Positions 42,420 through 51,634 of a stretch of 64,000 bases of DNA are shown here, piece after piece. Location of the stretch: NCBI GenBank assembly GCA_032718475.1, contig JAUCBJ010001408.1, positions 1 to 64,000 of the forward strand. Reading direction: 5' to 3'. Each line of letters opens with the position of its first letter. The first letter of the stretch is position 1. Under the pieces are notes generated by a model that did not search any database, was not told the DNA's origin, and was given only the letters and a program-made list of their open reading frames with translations. The DNA is from Nemertoderma westbladi. Taxonomy: Eukaryota; Xenacoelomorpha; Nemertodermatida; Nemertodermatidae. A program made the position numbers and the translations under genes.

Positions 42420-45400
42420 TCAAAAGTTGTCTGTGTTTGGGTCCCAAAAGAGCCCCAACACCTTAGTCGTCGGTAGTGGTTCGAACTCTAGGTCTATGTC
42501 ACCACCTCCACGCTCAGTAGTCCCGAATGAGTCTACTAATTCGGCACTGTTTGAGGCGAATTTGGTGAGGTTAAAACCTCCGCCCGCTAAGCAGTCCCGT
42601 AATTGATGTGCTACTGTGTCGCAACTCTGTAAACCGTCGTCTACATAAAAGTCACGTTCTACGATTTTAATTATCTCTGGGTCATATAGATGTTTCTGAT
42701 CCCTAGCGGCCTGCTTTAGGGCGTACATCGTGCAATTTGGGCTGTCTCTGGCACCGAAAACGCGAACTTGCATTTGGTAAGTCGCTGGTGGTAGACTTAA
42801 GTCTCCTTCCGGGTACCAGAGGAACCGCAAACTGTCTCTGTCTCGCTCTAACGCTCTCACTTGGTGAAACATCGCTTCAACGTCACAAGTAAAAGCTACT
42901 TGACGCTGACGGAAGCGCATAATCACCCCCATAAGATAATTATTCATGTTTGGTCCATCCATCAACTTACTATTGAGGGACATTCCCTCAAACAGAGCCG
43001 CACAGTCATTGACTACGCGTACTTTATCTGGTTTGTCGGGGTGTCTCACATAGTGATGTGGCAAGTAATAGGTTTGGTCAGTCACTATCTCCGGGTTAGT
43101 CATTCGGATAGCATATCCCTTAGTCAAATACGTCTCCATCTGAGTGTTGTACTGCAGATGGGCTTTCTCGTCCTTTAATAGACGTTGCCGTATTGAGTGT
43201 AGACGTCTCAAAGCCAGTGGATAGTTGTTTATAAGTTTAGGACTTTGGCTACGCCATAACATCCCTACCTCATAATGTCCGTCTTTCGTCTGGCGGATAG
43301 TATCTTCCATGATCTTCAGAGATTGTTTCTCCTGTTCCGACATACAAGGTTCGTAGCTACCAGGTTCAGCTGTATCTTGTTCTAACCACCTGATAGTCTT
43401 CTCCGTTAATTCTTTGTCCAGTGCAGCTTGTTCCACTTGATGAATTTTCAACGCGTCATCATCGATATCGACGGGCACTGTTGAGGTTATTGGGGTAGGT
43501 AGACTCGCAAGCCTATCATCTGTCGTCGATGGAATCTCTAGCTGACTCGTCTTCTCCCCAAGTTTTAAACTCACCTGGTGGGTTAGCTGCTCCTTGTGAC
43601 TTATCATACTAGTTACATGTCTGTCATGTTTTGTCGACTGTAGCGTAGTATGGTTCACGTCGTGTGAAAAGGAATGAATTGAATTTGTAGTTAATAAACT
43701 ACATGTACTCTGTACATCGACTTCCTCGTCACTTACGTCTAGTGTGCGCACAGGCGCTCGAGTATACCACCCTATCGGCGTTCTGCAGGCGTATGCGTTT
43801 CCCGCTACAACTGCCGATGGTCTGGTTTCCCACACCTGATGTAGGTTGAATTGGTCTGTCCCGATCAGCATTGCTACCGATCTATAATTGACAGGACATT
43901 CGGGTACACCAAGGTGTCTGAAATACTTACGGTCCTCTAGAGATTGTTCCGGCACTGGACCTAGTAGGTTACTAAAGTCCTTCGTAGCCGCAAAGGTTAG
44001 ATCTTTAAAGGGCAACAAAGACCTCTCCCTCTCGCTGTGTTGCGATTTCGGAAGAAGAGAGTCTAAGTCTAACTTAACTCGTGTCACTGGTATTGCACGC
44101 TGTCCGTGCATACTACTTACTGTATAACTGACCTGCTTACCTTGTCTGAGATCCGTCACGACGTCAGCTATCTTTTCATCCACGTAACTGTGAGATGAGG
44201 CTGAATCTAGAATCGCGTAGATCCTCTTACTCCCCTTTGTGCCAGTGATCTTAATCGGGATTACACTGAATCCCTTCAGTTGGTCAGTGGTCAGAAGCGC
44301 GATCGACGGTTGTTCGTCTCCATTGGAATATTCGTCGTCGTCTTCTGATTCTTCGTCCGACGATCCGGATTGTTCTGAGAAGCAATCCTCAATATGGGTC
44401 ACGAAGGTTGGAGTCGTTTTCGATTCTCGTTTCCTGTAGGCCGCATCACATCTTGCTGCTGCTTCCGGGTGTTCCCTGGCGAAGCGTTTCGTCGGCGTGT
44501 GGCTGTCTGTGTGGAGCAGACCGTCGTGGTTGCGTCCACAGGATGGACAAGTGTCGGTATTTGGGCAATCTTTACGGACGTGTCCGTGTCGCGTACACCG
44601 CCAACAAGAGTCCAGTGGCCGTATCTGCAGCTGTCGTTCTTCCGAGTTCAACTCGCGAAATTGTCGACAACCTCGTAACTTGTGACCGATATACCGCTTG
44701 CCTAGATGCTCGCAGTATTGGCAGCCGCTGAAGTCGGTACTGAGTTGTTGTCTCGTCTGTTTTGTCCCAATGGGCGCAGATACCCTACTACCGTCGGAGA
44801 ATTGTCGGGTTTCAGTCGATGTGGTGTAAGTGGCCGTCTTAGTGGATGTTGTCTGGGGTTTTTGTCGGTTGGAGGATGGCAATGTGATTCCTTCTGCCAC
44901 GATGTGCTGGTCGGTGTAGTTAGATCTAGTTTCTACTACTGCCTCCCTGTATATTAAAAGGTACACATCTTCTAATTTTAAGAATCCTCCCCGCTCTTCT
45001 CGCTGGTATTCGACCTTTCTCCACTCCCGACAAAGTCGATGGTGGAGTCGTCCTATGATCTTTAATAGGACTGTAGGGGTATTCCCGTAATCAAGTTGTC
45101 CAATGGATCGTAAAGTAGTGATAGCGTTCTTGATTTCGTCGGCCAGTTTTAATAAGTCGACGGGTTTAGTGATAGCCCCTCCCTTACAGAGTTCCTCTAT
45201 TACTGACCTGGCCATACTAACTGTACCTCCGTATATCGAAGTTAAACGATCGTACGCTAGTTCGAAAGCGTCTGGTACACCAACGAAGGTCTCTGCCAAA
45301 CGTTTAGGTTCTCCTGACAACGTTTGGAGCAGGTAATTGAACTTCTCCCGTGATGTAAAGGCGCACACGGCGATCTGGGATTCGATATAGTCTACGAAGG

Positions 45401-47933
45401 TATGCCAGTGTTTTGAGCTACCGGAAAACTTCGGTGGTTGTTGTACCGGCAATCCCTGTCTGGCTGCGAATTTTGCTATCTCCTCAGCAACGTTCAGAGT
45501 TTCGCGTCCTTGGTTGGTACACTGGTTGATGTTCTCCCTTCTTGGCGCTTTTCCCTGATACGATGTGGGGTTTGAAGGTACCGGTCTTTGTGGTGCCTTC
45601 GGGTGTCTATTGTGTTCGAATTCGGTGTTCCTCGAACTATCGGTTTGAACTTCCTCCAGACGCTCCTCGATCTGAGCCAACTTGTTGACAACTGGTCGCA
45701 GAATGTCGGCGAACTGTTGTGTACTAATTGCGTCCGTTGGTTGTAACGCCTTCTGTGTTGGTGTATTCTGTGGAGGATTGTCTGCAAAGGAGTTGTCTGA
45801 ATGCTCGCGTTTATATTCATCGGCCGCCCCTGTTCTAAATACCTCGCGTTTCGGGTAATCCGATTCGCTCGAAGTACTATTATCATCTGGATATGGTGGT
45901 CGACGTGCTCGCGTCCGTTGCGTCGTACTAATTCTAACGGTTCGTTTCGGAACATCGTCTCGCTTTCGTTGTTCGGTAGGCTCACAAGTCTTCCTCGAAG
46001 TCGTAGATTGCGATGTAAACTGGTTGAGCGGTCGCGTATCCACTGTTCTCCGTTGTTCGGTAGGCTCACAAGTCTTCCTCGAAGTCGTAGATTGCGATGT
46101 AAACTGAACCGGTGGTCGGATGACCGCGTTTGAATCCAAAGGCCTTGTAGGTCGAAACGTCATTGGGTAAGCGTAGTGTGTAACGGGTTTAGGTGTCAAA
46201 GGTGGACTCACCTGTTTAGTCGTCAGTAGTGCAGGTCCAGTCAACAAACTACTACGATCTGTAATCGGCGGGTTACTTACCTTGACTTTCGGAATAGGCG
46301 ACGACGTTGCTCTTGGCGGTGTAAACTTGTCCGGAATAACAAACCTGTGTTCCGTCGCACCATGGATAGGAGAAATATCACTACTACCCGCAATCGAAAC
46401 AGGTTCCTTAGTCGTAACCGGTGCAAACATATGCGTTACCTGTGGGAATCGTTGACACACGTCTTTTACTAATTGTCGTTCCCGTCCGGGTGCTCCTACA
46501 CTTCCTTCTTTCTTCCGTTCCTGAATTTGGCGATGTCTTACCTCTAACTGGTCCAAATCATGTCCGTCACGAGATCTCATCGATCGATCGCGGGCCTTTT
46601 GATCCAAATCTTCCTCGGCGTTCGCTAATTCTCTCGCCTTCTTCTCGAGTTCGAAATGAAGTTTAGCTGTCTTCTCTCGTTGTTCCGTTTGTTGTCGTTG
46701 CGCCTCAAACTCCGCTTGTCGTATAGCGGATTGAGCTTTTATTTGCCGTGTTTTCATTTCGGCCCGCGCTTCCGAAACTAACCTTTCTCGTTCTAATTCT
46801 GCCGCTGCCGTTTGTCGCTCTAGTTCGGCCGCTGCGTTTTGTCGCTCCAACTCAGCCGCTGCGTTTCGTCGCTCTAACTCGGCCGCTGCCGCTTGTCGTT
46901 CCAACTCAGCCGCTGCCGCTGCCGCTTGTCTGGCAATGTCTACTTCTAACCTTTCTACTTCAGCTGCTTCTAATTCAGCTTGTTCCTGTAGATGAGAGAT
47001 TCTTGCTATATTCGCAACGCGTAGCTTCTCTTCCTCTACTGCTGCCTGCATCACTAGAAGTTGAGCTTGTTCTTCCATTTCTTGTCGTTGTCGGTGGAAT
47101 TCTTGCTGTTGTCGAGCAACTTCTGACGTGACTATACTTCCCTCGCAGATTTCGCTACGAATACTTACCAACGATTGGTCCAGTATTCCCGGTGCCGATT
47201 CAATTCGTACGGGTGAAATTTCCCTCGTATATTCCGGCACGGTTTCCCAATCTCCGACGTCTTCGCCGCACATACGTAAGTGGTCCGTCAGGTGTTTCAA
47301 TTGTCCATCAAGTCGGTACAGTTCCTGTTCTTCCTCGGGCTGTAATAATTCGTCCGAAACTGATTCACCTAACAACTGGTCCGCTTGTTCCTGTTGTATC
47401 TGTCTAATCGTCGACTTAAACTGAATCAGTTTCTCTCTAGCGATCATCAGTTTCTCGAGGATTCTAAGTTGAGTATCCATGTCCTGTCTCTGTCTAGCTA
47501 GATCTTGTAGACCAATTAGGTTATCTACGGACTTGTGTACTCTACTTTGTACTCTAACCTGGAGGGTGTAGAACTCGAATCGAGACATCGGAGTGGTCAA
47601 CTCGTCTAATATGCGTTGGCCTTCCCCAATACTCCTGGTTATATGCGCCATGTAACCACCGACGCTTCTAATCACACTTTCTGTGCTTCCTGCTGAACTT
47701 ACCATTTCCGTTTCCCTGTATCTAGGTTGCGGAACAGTTAGAAAGTCCTCGGTCCTGCCGTCGCCTCGTACTATGGCATCCGGTACTCCCGTTGGATGTA
47801 CTGGTGACGCACACGGTGTAGGTTCGGTAGGCTCGCGAGTCTTCCCCTGTTGTTCTTCCGCTGCTGACTTATCTCCATCACATAAGTCATAGTCGGTTTG
47901 TGTATTCTTCGTATAGTCTTGTTTGTCACTCAT
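42420..47933 (-). CDS. BEL/Pao Gag-protease-reverse transcriptase ORF
   Basis: 1837 residues starting MSDKQDYTKNTQTD. Residues ~240-460 form a long Ala/Glu/Arg coiled coil with AAAELERQ repeats. A DUF1759-like Gag domain spans ~834-1000 (PKFSGSSKHWHTFVDYIESQ, SVIEELCKGGAI). Knuckle-like motifs around 1075-1130 include CWRCTRHGHVRKDC and CPSCGRNHDGLLH. The protease near 1240 has ILDSASSHSYV, that is DSA in place of DTG/DSG. The RT holds VRVVNDCAALFEG, FTCDVEAMFHQV and the catalytic FYVDDGL (1762-1766). It stops at a TGA right after the palm (GLFWDPNTDNF). The N-terminal ~800 residues ahead of the Gag domain are unusually long. Confidence 0.9.
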   Translation of the reverse strand: MSDKQDYTKNTQTDYDLCDGDKSAAEEQQGKTREPTEPTPCASPVHPTGVPDAIVRGDGRTEDFLTVPQPRYRETEMVSSAGSTESVIRSVGGYMAHITRSIGEGQRILDELTTPMSRFEFYTLQVRVQSRVHKSVDNLIGLQDLARQRQDMDTQLRILEKLMIAREKLIQFKSTIRQIQQEQADQLLGESVSDELLQPEEEQELYRLDGQLKHLTDHLRMCGEDVGDWETVPEYTREISPVRIESAPGILDQSLVSIRSEICEGSIVTSEVARQQQEFHRQRQEMEEQAQLLVMQAAVEEEKLRVANIARISHLQEQAELEAAEVERLEVDIARQAAAAAAELERQAAAAELERRNAAAELERQNAAAELERQTAAAELERERLVSEARAEMKTRQIKAQSAIRQAEFEAQRQQTEQREKTAKLHFELEKKARELANAEEDLDQKARDRSMRSRDGHDLDQLEVRHRQIQERKKEGSVGAPGRERQLVKDVCQRFPQVTHMFAPVTTKEPVSIAGSSDISPIHGATEHRFVIPDKFTPPRATSSPIPKVKVSNPPITDRSSLLTGPALLTTKQVSPPLTPKPVTHYAYPMTFRPTRPLDSNAVIRPPVQFTSQSTTSRKTCEPTEQRRTVDTRPLNQFTSQSTTSRKTCEPTEQRKRDDVPKRTVRISTTQRTRARRPPYPDDNSTSSESDYPKREVFRTGAADEYKREHSDNSFADNPPQNTPTQKALQPTDAISTQQFADILRPVVNKLAQIEERLEEVQTDSSRNTEFEHNRHPKAPQRPVPSNPTSYQGKAPRRENINQCTNQGRETLNVAEEIAKFAARQGLPVQQPPKFSGSSKHWHTFVDYIESQIAVCAFTSREKFNYLLQTLSGEPKRLAETFVGVPDAFELAYDRLTSIYGGTVSMARSVIEELCKGGAITKPVDLLKLADEIKNAITTLRSIGQLDYGNTPTVLLKIIGRLHHRLCREWRKVEYQREERGGFLKLEDVYLLIYREAVVETRSNYTDQHIVAEGITLPSSNRQKPQTTSTKTATYTTSTETRQFSDGSRVSAPIGTKQTRQQLSTDFSGCQYCEHLGKRYIGHKLRGCRQFRELNSEERQLQIRPLDSCWRCTRHGHVRKDCPNTDTCPSCGRNHDGLLHTDSHTPTKRFAREHPEAAARCDAAYRKRESKTTPTFVTHIEDCFSEQSGSSDEESEDDDEYSNGDEQPSIALLTTDQLKGFSVIPIKITGTKGSKRIYAILDSASSHSYVDEKIADVVTDLRQGKQVSYTVSSMHGQRAIPVTRVKLDLDSLLPKSQHSERERSLLPFKDLTFAATKDFSNLLGPVPEQSLEDRKYFRHLGVPECPVNYRSVAMLIGTDQFNLHQVWETRPSAVVAGNAYACRTPIGWYTRAPVRTLDVSDEEVDVQSTCSLLTTNSIHSFSHDVNHTTLQSTKHDRHVTSMISHKEQLTHQVSLKLGEKTSQLEIPSTTDDRLASLPTPITSTVPVDIDDDALKIHQVEQAALDKELTEKTIRWLEQDTAEPGSYEPCMSEQEKQSLKIMEDTIRQTKDGHYEVGMLWRSQSPKLINNYPLALRRLHSIRQRLLKDEKAHLQYNTQMETYLTKGYAIRMTNPEIVTDQTYYLPHHYVRHPDKPDKVRVVNDCAALFEGMSLNSKLMDGPNMNNYLMGVIMRFRQRQVAFTCDVEAMFHQVRALERDRDSLRFLWYPEGDLSLPPATYQMQVRVFGARDSPNCTMYALKQAARDQKHLYDPEIIKIVERDFYVDDGLQSCDTVAHQLRDCLAGGGFNLTKFASNSAELVDSFGTTERGGGDIDLEFEPLPTTKVLGLFWDPNTDNF

Positions 47934-48743
47934 TTCGGTAGTTGTAAGTCAAGTAAAGTGAGTGTCAAAGTATCGAGTTTACCGTATTTATATCTAAACG
48001 GTACTAATTACAGTCTTATAAAATTAGCCTACCGGCCGATTTTATAGCAGATGGATAAAATTAGCCTAAACGGCCAATTTTACAGCAAATAAATGTCACG
48101 GAATAAGTATATAATAAAATTAGCCTAGTGGCCAATTTTATAACAAATAAATCGGATAACGATATGCGTTATCAAAAAGGTAAATTAAATACAATAATAC
48201 GGACTAATTCAGCAATGAACAAAGAAATCATACGGAATGCATAAATACTTGAGACAGTGGAACCCACAATAATTTTAACTAATACGGTAATGCCTAACTT
48301 ATTTATGCAACTTTTCGAACTCACCCACTCCAATAATTCTCCAGAAAAACAGATTCCCAGATACAAACCGGACGTGAACCTTTCCGTTTTCAGCGTTGCG
48401 GACGAAGCGCGATTTTCCCAACCAAAGTAGTTGGGTTATCTATCTCCCAAACTTGCTAAACACGGTCTTGCTCCCGTTACAGTCTAGAAATGAGTCCTGA
48501 ATCCTGAAAAACAAAAGAGTTAGGTTTTACTTTACGAAAAATTTTGTACCGGTACAATATGGTATTTAAACCCTTTTAAACACCGGTATTCAATTCCAAA
48601 ATATTTTACGCGCGGTTCAAATCAAATTTTATTTCAAAAAATTAGCACTTAGCTAATCAAATACGAACTTTTACCTCAAAATACAAAATTTTCAAAATAA
48701 CTTTAGTCCTACCGAACCGTAGTTCAGTAAAACATATTCCTAC
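47934..48743 (-). other. BEL/Pao 5' leader with three repeated hairpins
   Basis: Between the 5' LTR and the Gag start. Three similar inverted repeats occur at about 48016-48045, 48055-48083 and 48112-48142, each ATAAAATTAGCC, a 3-4 base loop, then GGCCRATTTTAT. The sequence directly next to the LTR (minus strand GTAGGAATATGTTTTACTG) does not start with TGG, so no ordinary tRNA primer site is seen. Confidence 0.6.
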
Positions 48744-50111
48744 TATTCGAAGAGACGGTAACAATACCTGCAATATCCTACTGTAAAGTTTGTAAATCAA
48801 TTCATAAATCCGACCTTCTCACCAAAACAGTAAACTCTAAGTAAACGAATATATTGCAGTATCGATCTCTTATAACCGGTGAGGCAGAAAACAGTCTACG
48901 AGCAGACAAACTTCGATGAAACAAAATCCCGCACAGCAAATCCTAAAATCAGGCTGACTCACTGACGGACTAAGGGGCTCGTATACTTTGCCGCGGTGTG
49001 ATTTATATGGTTTGGGCAAAAGGGACGCTAGCTAGGTACAGAGGCAGATATTTGGAGATGTCTAACTAGCGAGCAAAGTGCAGTAAGGACGAAAGTTAAT
49101 TTTATATATTTTGAGGTGTAAATAATTTCTAACGCGCGCGTGTCAATTCTGAACGGTCAAAGCAGTTTTGCTCCTTCACATATATAATTACTGGGTACGG
49201 TGTGCATTTTACGAATATTCTAATTTTATAACTTGTAGGTCCAATACTCACGAATGATAAGGTTCCTTCCCCTCTTGCGTATTTCCAGGACTCAAATTCA
49301 GGCATAAGGTTAGTACTACGCCCAGAATTCGGCAATTTTAGGTACCAGGTCCCTGATACTAAGAAGAGATGTGTTAGTTTACTACTGTAGGCGTACGGGT
49401 ACTAATAGCTATCCTGGCTCCTATCAAGAATTTTAGTCACCCAGGTAGTCCGGGTAACTTCCTATTAGGGCGTTGGCGGGGACACGGTAGATGTTAGTAT
49501 ATCCCTGATAGCCTCAATTTATTTGCGCCTAGTACGTAAACTGCCCTACCGCCTGAACGGTACAATCCCAATTCAGGTGAAAACACAGCAACCCCCCTAG
49601 CCTACAAGTTCTAATACAATGGACACTGTCGTACGGCAAATAGTCACAGACGCACCTGTACTTAGCAAGAGTTAAGCGTACAGTTTGCTGCACCCTAACC
49701 AATGTGTATGCCTTGTACCGGTGTGCCTACATCCTATCTGCGTACTAGTATCTGCCTGCGCTCTCCCTCCCCCCGTAGGAATATGAAGGTCTACTGCGGT
49801 TTTTCCTGAATCAAGACAGTACAGTCCCTATGATGTAATTTTAGGCTTGCAGCGTGTCACTACGTCTACCTTTTGATCTTTTGGTCTTACACTTAGGTAG
49901 CAAGGATCGAACGCTGTCTAACCTTTCAGGCGATGGGCGAATAACTCTAGATGGTATTTCGGGTTGTCTCTCGTCTACATTCCCGTGATGTTCCCGTTCA
50001 TTGCTGCGGCCCGATCTCTAGCCGGCCATCCTGTCCCTTAAGTTTGTTCACCGTAGTGAATCCATGATAAAACAGATAGAAAAGGGCTGAGTTTGACAAA
50101 TATTTCTTACT

Positions 50112-50117
50112 TTTATT
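50112..50117 (-). terminator. Polyadenylation signal in the LTR
   Basis: AATAAA on the minus strand, about 100 bases downstream of the TATA box, so R would be short. The same signal is at 32130-32135 in the other LTR. Confidence 0.5.
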
Positions 50118-50208
50118 ACAAATCAAACAGATAAGATAATAAAGTCTCATTAGTACAGATTGAAGAAGTAGTAGGTTGATAAGAAGTGAACTAATGAACG
50201 AAATCGCA

Positions 50209-50220
50209 CCTTTATATACC
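50209..50220 (-). promoter_or_regulatory. TATA box of the BEL/Pao 5' LTR
   Basis: GGTATATAAAGG on the minus strand. Transcription would start about 25-30 bases further on, near 50180. Confidence 0.55.
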
Positions 50221-50410
50221 GAATTTGTGCCGCAATCAATCGAGAAAATTCTCGATTGTTCTACAGGTTCTAACGGGGTTTTAAAGATAGCTATTGGTCC
50301 AGCTAATATATAACTTGCACGACATTGGTTACAATCAAATAACTACAGTCTCATTGGTACAGATAAATGCAATTAATTTGTAGCGGTTAATTTAAACGAG
50401 TTGAAATTCT

Positions 50411-50505
50411 GTACAAAAAATAATTCGCACTTACTAGGATTCGAACTCAATACCTACTACACATATAATTTCCAACGCTCTACCGACTGAGCTACTGAAC
50501 CACTT
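50411..50505 (-). promoter_or_regulatory. tRNA-like pol III A box, B box and T-run terminator in U3
   Basis: On the minus strand: A box TAGCTCAGTCGG (50483-50494, identical to the tRNA-Lys D-arm region, and continuing as TAGAGC), B box GAGTTCGAATCC (50437-50448, one mismatch to GGTTCGANTCC), and a TTTTTT run about 20 bases later (about 50412-50417). The D-arm can fold, but the acceptor, anticodon and T stems do not pair, so it is not a working tRNA. A short pol III transcript is possible. Confidence 0.6.
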
Positions 50506-50628
50506 GACCGATAGATGTACAAATGATAGAACCAATACGAATGAGAACTCAAAGCAATCTTTACAAAGTTAATTCGAATAAAATAGAAATTTTGAAAATC
50601 CACGGCATTTAGGGAATATAATTCTATA

Positions 50629-50633
50629 AATGT
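50629..50633. other. Target-site duplication of the BEL/Pao element (right)
   Basis: AATGT, matching 30756-30760. The sequence after it (CGCACTGCGATATAAAG) continues the interrupted hAT-like repeat. Confidence 0.85.
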
Positions 50634-50788
50634 CGCACTGCGATATAAAGTTAGGAAATATGTCGCCCTGGCGATTTGGTAGTGCGAAATTAATTCCACA
50701 CAAATAAATAAAAACATAATAATAAAACAGAAGGACTTCAACACGGCAAATAATTATGTTACAAATAATTACTGGTTAAGAAACTAAC

Positions 50789-50914
50789 ATCGTTCTTTAG
50801 CTCATTATTTACATCGACTTGGTTAGTTAGGTTTGTATTTAAATATTTTACTTGGTCACTCAACCGTGTAATATTTCCCCCCAACTCTGTATTCTGTTCT
50901 TCCAACTCTGTAAC
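50789..50914 (-). CDS. FReD gene coiled-coil exon 4
   Basis: A 126-base phase-0 exon between TTTCCTAACAG and a GTTAGT donor, encoding VTELEEQNTELGGNITRLSD and NQVDVNNELKND, a 42-residue coiled-coil segment. It is clearly a duplicate of the exon at 51037-51153. The next exon is 20 kb away at 30387, beyond the BEL/Pao insertion. Confidence 0.75.
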
Positions 50915-51036
50915 CTGTTAGGAAATATTTTTATAAATTTTTATTAATTCAACTCGCTTACAATATCTATGAAATCGTATGAAGTTAAATTTAACAAATA
51001 ATTATGTTACAAATAATTACTGGTTAAGAAACTAAC

Positions 51037-51153
51037 ATCGTTATTTAGCTCATCGAGTTGGTTAATTAGGTTTGTAAGTATATCTTTTACTTGGTCACTC
51101 AACCCATTGATATTTTCTTTCAACTCTGTATTCTGTTCTTCCAGCTCTGTAAC
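51037..51153 (-). CDS. FReD gene coiled-coil exon 3
   Basis: A 117-base phase-0 exon with acceptor CCTAACAG and donor GAT|GTTAGT, encoding VTELEEQNTELKENINGLSD, ending in QLDELNND. Exons 3, 4 and the FReD exon all begin with the same V/N-x-ELEEQ motif, so they arose by internal duplication. All phases being 0 allows exons to be skipped or added without breaking the frame. Confidence 0.75.
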
Positions 51154-51220
51154 CTGTTAGGAAAAATTATTATAACTTTTAAGAAATTGTCGCGCTCTCG
51201 TCACCGTAGTAATTATAATG

Positions 51221-51401
51221 GAGTTGAGATAATGTCTGGGAGACCTCAGGTGACCAAACAAGGAAGGGTAACAACAGTTACGAGCTTTCACCCAACAGGG
51301 CTTCTCAAGCCATTCATCAAGCCCTGTCGGGTGAAAGCTCGTAACTGTTGTTACCCTTTCTTTTTTGGTCACCAGAGGTCTCCCAGACATTATCTCAACT
51401 C
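51221..51401. repeat. 181-bp near-perfect hairpin MITE
   Basis: The arms (GAGTTGAGATAATGTCTGGG..., and ...CCCAGACATTATCTCAACTC) pair over about 80 bases with few mismatches around a ~15-base loop. AATTAT flanks both sides. It lies in the FReD intron between the mini-exon and exon 3. Confidence 0.85.
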
Positions 51402-51512
51402 AATTATTTTATAACTTTTATGAATTTATCTCAACTTGTACCACTTACAATATCTATGAAATCGCATGAAATTACATTTAAAATAATAATTTAAAATAAC
51501 TAACAAACTTAC

Positions 51513-51542
51513 ATTAATGGCTCCACATTGTCCATCATTTGC
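51513..51542 (-). CDS. FReD gene 30-base mini-exon 2
   Basis: GTAAGT donor and TTATTACAG acceptor bound ten codons, ANDGQCGAIN, in phase 0. It links the signal-peptide exon to the coiled coil and adds one cysteine that could join chains. Confidence 0.65.
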
Positions 51543-51634
51543 CTGTAATAATAAATAAATTATAAATAGCTCTGCCGTACAATGTAAAAAGACCATTAGT
51601 CGCATTTTTTTCAAAATTTATTTTTCTGGTTAAG

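Larger units (their letters stand above)
30761..50628 (-). mobile_element. BEL/Pao-type LTR retrotransposon, 19.9 kb, with extra ORF
   Basis: Two ~1.9-kb direct repeats (30761-32988, 48744-50628) and a 5-bp target duplication bound the element. On the minus strand the order is LTR, leader, Gag-protease-RT (47933-42420), RNase H part (42419-41520), linker, integrase with DUF5641-like tail (40363-38072), a 1241-residue zinc-knuckle ORF (37413-33688), LTR. Protease and RT precede RNase H and integrase, and the Gag (DUF1759-like), Pol and DUF5641-like modules are those of BEL/Pao. LTRs differ by about eight substitutions and one indel, apart from a nested LINE insertion, so the insertion is recent. 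It lies in the fourth intron of the FReD gene in the same orientation. Neither a TGG-type primer site nor a strong polypurine tract is obvious. Confidence 0.9.
48744..50628 (-). repeat. BEL/Pao 5' LTR, 1885 bp
   Basis: Direct repeat of 30761-32988 without the nested LINE. On the minus strand U3 runs from 50628 to about 50185 and includes the pol III-type boxes. A TATA box follows, then AATAAA about 100 bases later, then a very long U5 of about 1.3 kb. A 68-codon frame (49129-49335) is present in both LTRs, but nothing shows it is translated. Confidence 0.9.

Noticed and set aside
46748-47131. Plus-strand ORFs opposite the Gag coiled coil
   Set aside because: Antisense shadows of the repetitive Ala/Glu/Arg coding sequence.
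50411-50505. Functional tRNA-Lys gene
   Set aside because: Only the D-arm pairs; the acceptor, anticodon and T stems do not, so only the A/B box element is claimed.
50773-50773. Alternative FReD exon ends at CCA|GTAATT
   Set aside because: They end in phase 1 and would break the next exon's frame; the upstream GTTAGT donors keep phase 0 throughout.
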